A stretch of 64,000 bases of DNA, taken from positions 36,546 through 100,545 of the forward strand of contig NW_003101661.1 of the NCBI RefSeq assembly GCF_000003855.2. Reading direction: 5' to 3'. A program made the translations under genes and the position numbers. Below are positions 60,301 through 64,000 of the stretch, piece by piece (the stretch's first letter is position 1; each line of letters opens with the position of its first letter). Below the pieces are notes generated by a model. The model was given only the letters and a program-made list of their open reading frames with translations. It did not search any database and had not been told where the DNA came from. This DNA is from Blastomyces gilchristii SLH14081 (taxonomy: Eukaryota; Ascomycota; Eurotiomycetes; Onygenales; Ajellomycetaceae).

Positions 60301-60539
60301 GATAGAAGAATTAAATCTGCTTATATATTAATAAGTAAAGAGAATAATTCACAAGATCTTATCTGAAAGCATTCTGTATATCATACAGAATCTGAAAGTG
60401 AAGAAAGCTAAGATAAAGAATATGCAGAAGAACAAGTGTATGAAGAAGCTTCTGAAGAAGTATGAAAAGATCTTCTGAACAGATCTTTCACTGAAATTAT
60501 CACTGAAATGAGGATTTGTACATGAGATTGACATGAGAG

Positions 60540-61870
60540 ATGTGAAACTAGTCAATCAGAATACATATCCTCTGTCATAAATGCATCTTGAAGAACAGAA
60601 GTATCAGATTATAGACCTTCTAGAATATGATCTTATATAATTCTTATCAAGTGTGTGAGACTTTTCAGTTCTATTTGTGAAAAAGATGAGTGAGAAGTGA
60701 TGAATGTGTATTGATTATCAAGCACTTAATAAGCTTATGATTAAGAATGAATATTCACTGTCATGAATTCAATAACAGTTGAATATAATTAGAAATACTT
60801 AATATCTATTGAAGATTAATCTTCTCTCAGAATACTGACAGATCTGTGTAGATGAACTGTCAGTTCTGTGAACTGTGTTTAATATGTAATAAGAGAAGTT
60901 TAAATTTCTAATAATGTTATTCAGTCTAATAAATGCATCTGTTATCTTTCAAATGAGAATGAATATGATTCTTTATAAACAGAATGAAATCTCATGTCTT
61001 GTATATCTTGATAATATCTTAGTCTTTTCAAACTTATATAATAAATATCTGAAGTATCTTGATGAAGTGCTTACAACTCTGACATAGTATAAGCTCTATA
61101 TTAAATTAACAAAGTGTGTGTTTGAAATGAAAGAGTTGAAGTTCATAGAATATGTAGTGAGTGATAACTGTATATATTTCATTCTGAAGAAATTGAATGT
61201 CATAGTGAATTGATCACAGCTGAGAAATGTATATCATGTATAATAGTTTCTTGAATTAATCTTATATTACTGCAGATTGATTCAGGATTTTATATGAATA
61301 TCTGCATCACTCTCAGATCTCTTAAGAGAAATAAATACAAATCTGTGAAAGAAGAAGTTTTATTCAATTATCTGAAATACAGTATGTGAAGAGGCTTTTC
61401 TCACACTGAGAGAATATGTAATAACATTCTCAGTACTTATTTAATCAGATTATGATAAATCTTTCTATATTGAGATAAATGCATCTGAATGAGCTATCAG
61501 AGATGCTTTTCTACAGATGAGTAAAAATGACAAGCTGCACTCAGTGATATATAATGATAGAAAACTATCAGATGCTGAGCTCAATTATTCAGTGTATAAA
61601 AAGAAATTGCTAGCAATCAAGCACACACTGATGTTATGAGATAGATATATTAACAATGAGTATATGACAACAGTGATCACAGATTGTGAAAGTCTTGTCT
61701 ATCTACAATTAATAATAAAACCTTTCAAATGCTTAGTACATTGTATCTCAGAGTTTCAAGTATATAATCTTCATATTAAATACTGAAAGAGATCAGATGC
61801 TGTGATATCTGATGTAATTAGTCACAGACCTGATTTCATAAGTAAGGATTCTGTAAACAAGATATAAGAG
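60540..61870 (+). pseudogene. Gypsy A reverse transcriptase and RNase H, decayed
   Basis: Reverse transcriptase blocks: SVLFVKKMSEKW (about 60,665), CIDYQALNKLMIKNEYSL, and the catalytic YLDNILVFS (about 61,005-61,030), with YLDD changed to YLDN. RNase H: FYIEINASEWAI (about 61,464), SDAELNYSVYKKKLLAIKH (about 61,568-61,625), then TDCESLVYLQ and SHRPDF near 61,825. Stops at most Trp positions. Confidence 0.85.
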
Positions 61871-61899
61871 AAGTTTGTATTAAACACACTGAGAGAGTG

Positions 61900-63400
61900 C
61901 AAGAGATCAGAATGAGTGAATACAATGATCTCTTACTTAAAGAATAGCAAGATATCAAATAACAAGTGTCTTGTGAAAGTAGTAGAAGAGAGGCTTTCAA
62001 ACTTCAAGCTGAGAAAATTAAAAAATGATGTTGTGCTTTACTGCAATCTAGAATATATGAAAGCTCTTCATCTAAAATATTTATTTAGATACAACTTAGT
62101 GACCTGTATACATAAGGAATTCAGTCACTTATAAAGCTCTGAACTCATGAGTGTACTTGAATCAAGAGTATACTGGCTAAGCATGACTGAGAACATTCAG
62201 ATATATACTCACAAGTGCCTGAATTATCAGGTCATGAAAGAATCTAAGAAAGGATTAGAATATGAGAAAGTACAATATCAGATGAAGTATATAATAAACT
62301 GTTGAAATGATGAGAGATGAATCTCATAGACATATTACTACAAATATCAAATGAAAATTGATGAATAATAACTGCTATTAATTACACTACTGACTGATCA
62401 GTTGTGAAAGCAGTTTCAGAGATAACAGAGAAGATGATGATGAAGTTTCTATATAATGAGATCTATGTTAATCATGAAATACTGTGTGAGATTCTAACTG
62501 ATAATGATGTGAATCTTGTAGAAGAAGTAATGAGGCATTTCATGAGCCAGTTATAGATAAGATATTGTAGAACAATGTTATATCATCTACAGATAAATAA
62601 GAAGATGAAATACTTAAATGAAATCTCAAGTAACATACTGATAAAATATCTAGTGAACAAGTCTATGAGACTATAGAATCAATATCTCAGACAGGTGCTA
62701 TTAGCTACATGAATTTGACAGTATGCAGTCTTCAAGTGTTCATCATTCTATCTGTTGTATGAATTGCATCCGCGCATTCTGAAGAATGCATTGAAAAAGA
62801 TGAGAAAGAAAACAGCAGTTGTGAATGCATTAGTTGCAGATATAGTAGAAACAGCAGTTGTGAATACAACAGTTACAGACACAGAATCAAGATTGAAAGA
62901 GATCAGTCACATACATGTAAAAGCTAATAAGTTACTTCTGAACTGAGCAATTCAATTGAAAAGAATATAAGACTCACTAGTTAAGAAATTGAGTCTCAAG
63001 ATAAGAATGTGAGTTCTTGTATATAATAAGAGTTCTGAGAAGTTTCAATCTAGATGATTTGAGTTATATAAAATACTCAAATCACATTCTCTGAGAATAT
63101 ATGCATTGAAAGAATCAGAGAAATGAGTCTTATACAACTTAATAAATGATTCATAACTTATGAAAGTAAAGATACAAGATCTGAGTGAATTATGATTATT
63201 CACAGCACTATTATCAGTGTTGAAAAAGAAGAGACTTATAATTGAAAAGTCTCATGAAGTAAGAGAAATCATAGACACTTATAAATCAGATAATCTTACT
63301 TATTCTGATGTTTTCATAATTATAAGAAAAGAATGAAAAGTAATGAAGAAATCAGATGAATATCAAACTTTAATAAGTGATAAGACTGTAGTCAGTTGTA
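61900..63400 (+). pseudogene. Gypsy A integrase, decayed
   Basis: Zinc-binding region with HKEFSHL (about 62,113) and KCLNYQV (about 62,215; second Cys now Tyr). The integrase core in 62,290-62,760 is heavily broken. The C-terminal GPY/F-type module, SSEKFQSRWFELYKILKS (about 63,025-63,080, one TGA), is followed by YALKESEKW. Typical of ascomycete Gypsy polyproteins. No chromodomain could be assigned with confidence. Confidence 0.75.
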
Positions 63401-64000
63401 CAATAATGTGCTGCAGACAGTGAATATAATATGATAGAGAGCAGTCTCAAAGTGACAGACTTGTATATGAGTTAGATTGCAGAAGAAAAAGAGATTCAGA
63501 GTTGAATTTAACTGTTTACATCAGTTCAATCACAGAGATCACAGAGAATGAATCATCTGAAACATTCATGAATATATGAGACTAAGTCATCTCAATGTCT
63601 GAGAATGCTCAGAGATCAGATAAGGTTAGTTTCAATGAGCTGTTTACTATAGTGATCTGAGTGAGTGAAGAGAGACAGTATAATGTATAAGACAGAATTA
63701 TAAAAGATGAAAGCTGTTAAATCTAGTCACTGAATGCTGTATTATATAGAGATTATGTAAGAGTAGTGACTAGCAGACAAAGAAAAAGTGTAAGAAAAGA
63801 GAAATGAATTGATCATCAACTATAAGAATCAGTTATAAAAGACAAATGTTATCATACATATCTTATTCATTTTCATATACTATATATTTAATCTATTTCC
63901 AACATCACACCACCTGAAAAACATCAAAAATAAAGAAAATCTCAAAACTCAAGATCTGTAAGAGATTCAAGAGCTGTAAGCTGCTCTTATAATAACACTG

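Larger units (their letters stand above)
58515..64000 (+). mobile_element. Gypsy A internal region, continues past window end
   Basis: Resumes the Gypsy A element after the nested Gypsy B. Together with 52,190-52,833 it forms a 5' LTR, leader, gag and pol. No 3' LTR is inside the window. The last 150 bases (about 63,850-64,000) are AT-rich without a recognised domain. Confidence 0.82.

Overview
The window is nuclear DNA of a filamentous ascomycete. The genes have short GT-AG introns, the ribosomal protein and the GH20 enzyme are typically fungal, and the transposons carry a RIP-like point-mutation scar. A roughly 13 kb gene-bearing island of ordinary base composition (about 9,405-22,420) lies between long, very AT-rich blocks made almost entirely of decayed retroelements. 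Large Gypsy-rich, GC-poor isochores are known from Ajellomycetaceae such as Blastomyces, so an onygenalean fungus is my best guess. That is inference and not a species call.

Left block (1-9,404): three copies of a roughly 520 bp MITE-like repeat; a tRNA-derived SINE with a 12 bp target duplication; an AT minisatellite; and a structurally complete but dead Copia element (3,809-9,404, minus strand) with 101/105 bp LTRs, a CAACC duplication, a tRNA-Met-like primer site and a polypurine tract. It interrupts host DNA that resumes at 9,405.

Island: a small acidic hypothetical protein (9,689-10,189), 40S ribosomal protein S8 (11,803-12,524, one coding intron and a probable 5'UTR intron), a calcineurin-like metallophosphoesterase (13,110-14,045), a 6 kb stretch without a convincing gene, and a secreted beta-N-acetylhexosaminidase for chitin breakdown (20,139-21,950). 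At its right edge lies a full-length but broken BCS1-like AAA ATPase gene (23,522-24,995, minus strand), with a partial tandem duplication of its 5' end.

Right block (25.6-64 kb): a truncated Copia; a Tad-like LINE with both ORFs, tandem 5'UTR monomers and a (TAA)n tail; a second, 3'-truncated LINE copy; a large inverted repeat (about 3.1 kb arms, 72 bp spacer) built on a chromodomain Gypsy element; a second SINE; a partial Gypsy B; and a complete Gypsy B (52,834-58,514) nested, with a CTCTG duplication, inside Gypsy A, which runs off the window end.

Main observations: (1) the mutation scar hits CpG and CpC about equally, CpA less and CpT hardly at all, unlike classical CpA-centred RIP, and it turns tryptophan TGG into TGA throughout; (2) a SINE family with two copies, both with target duplications and one with its empty site still present in the opposite palindrome arm; (3) SINE and LINE end in similar 3' tails, suggesting the LINE mobilised the SINE.
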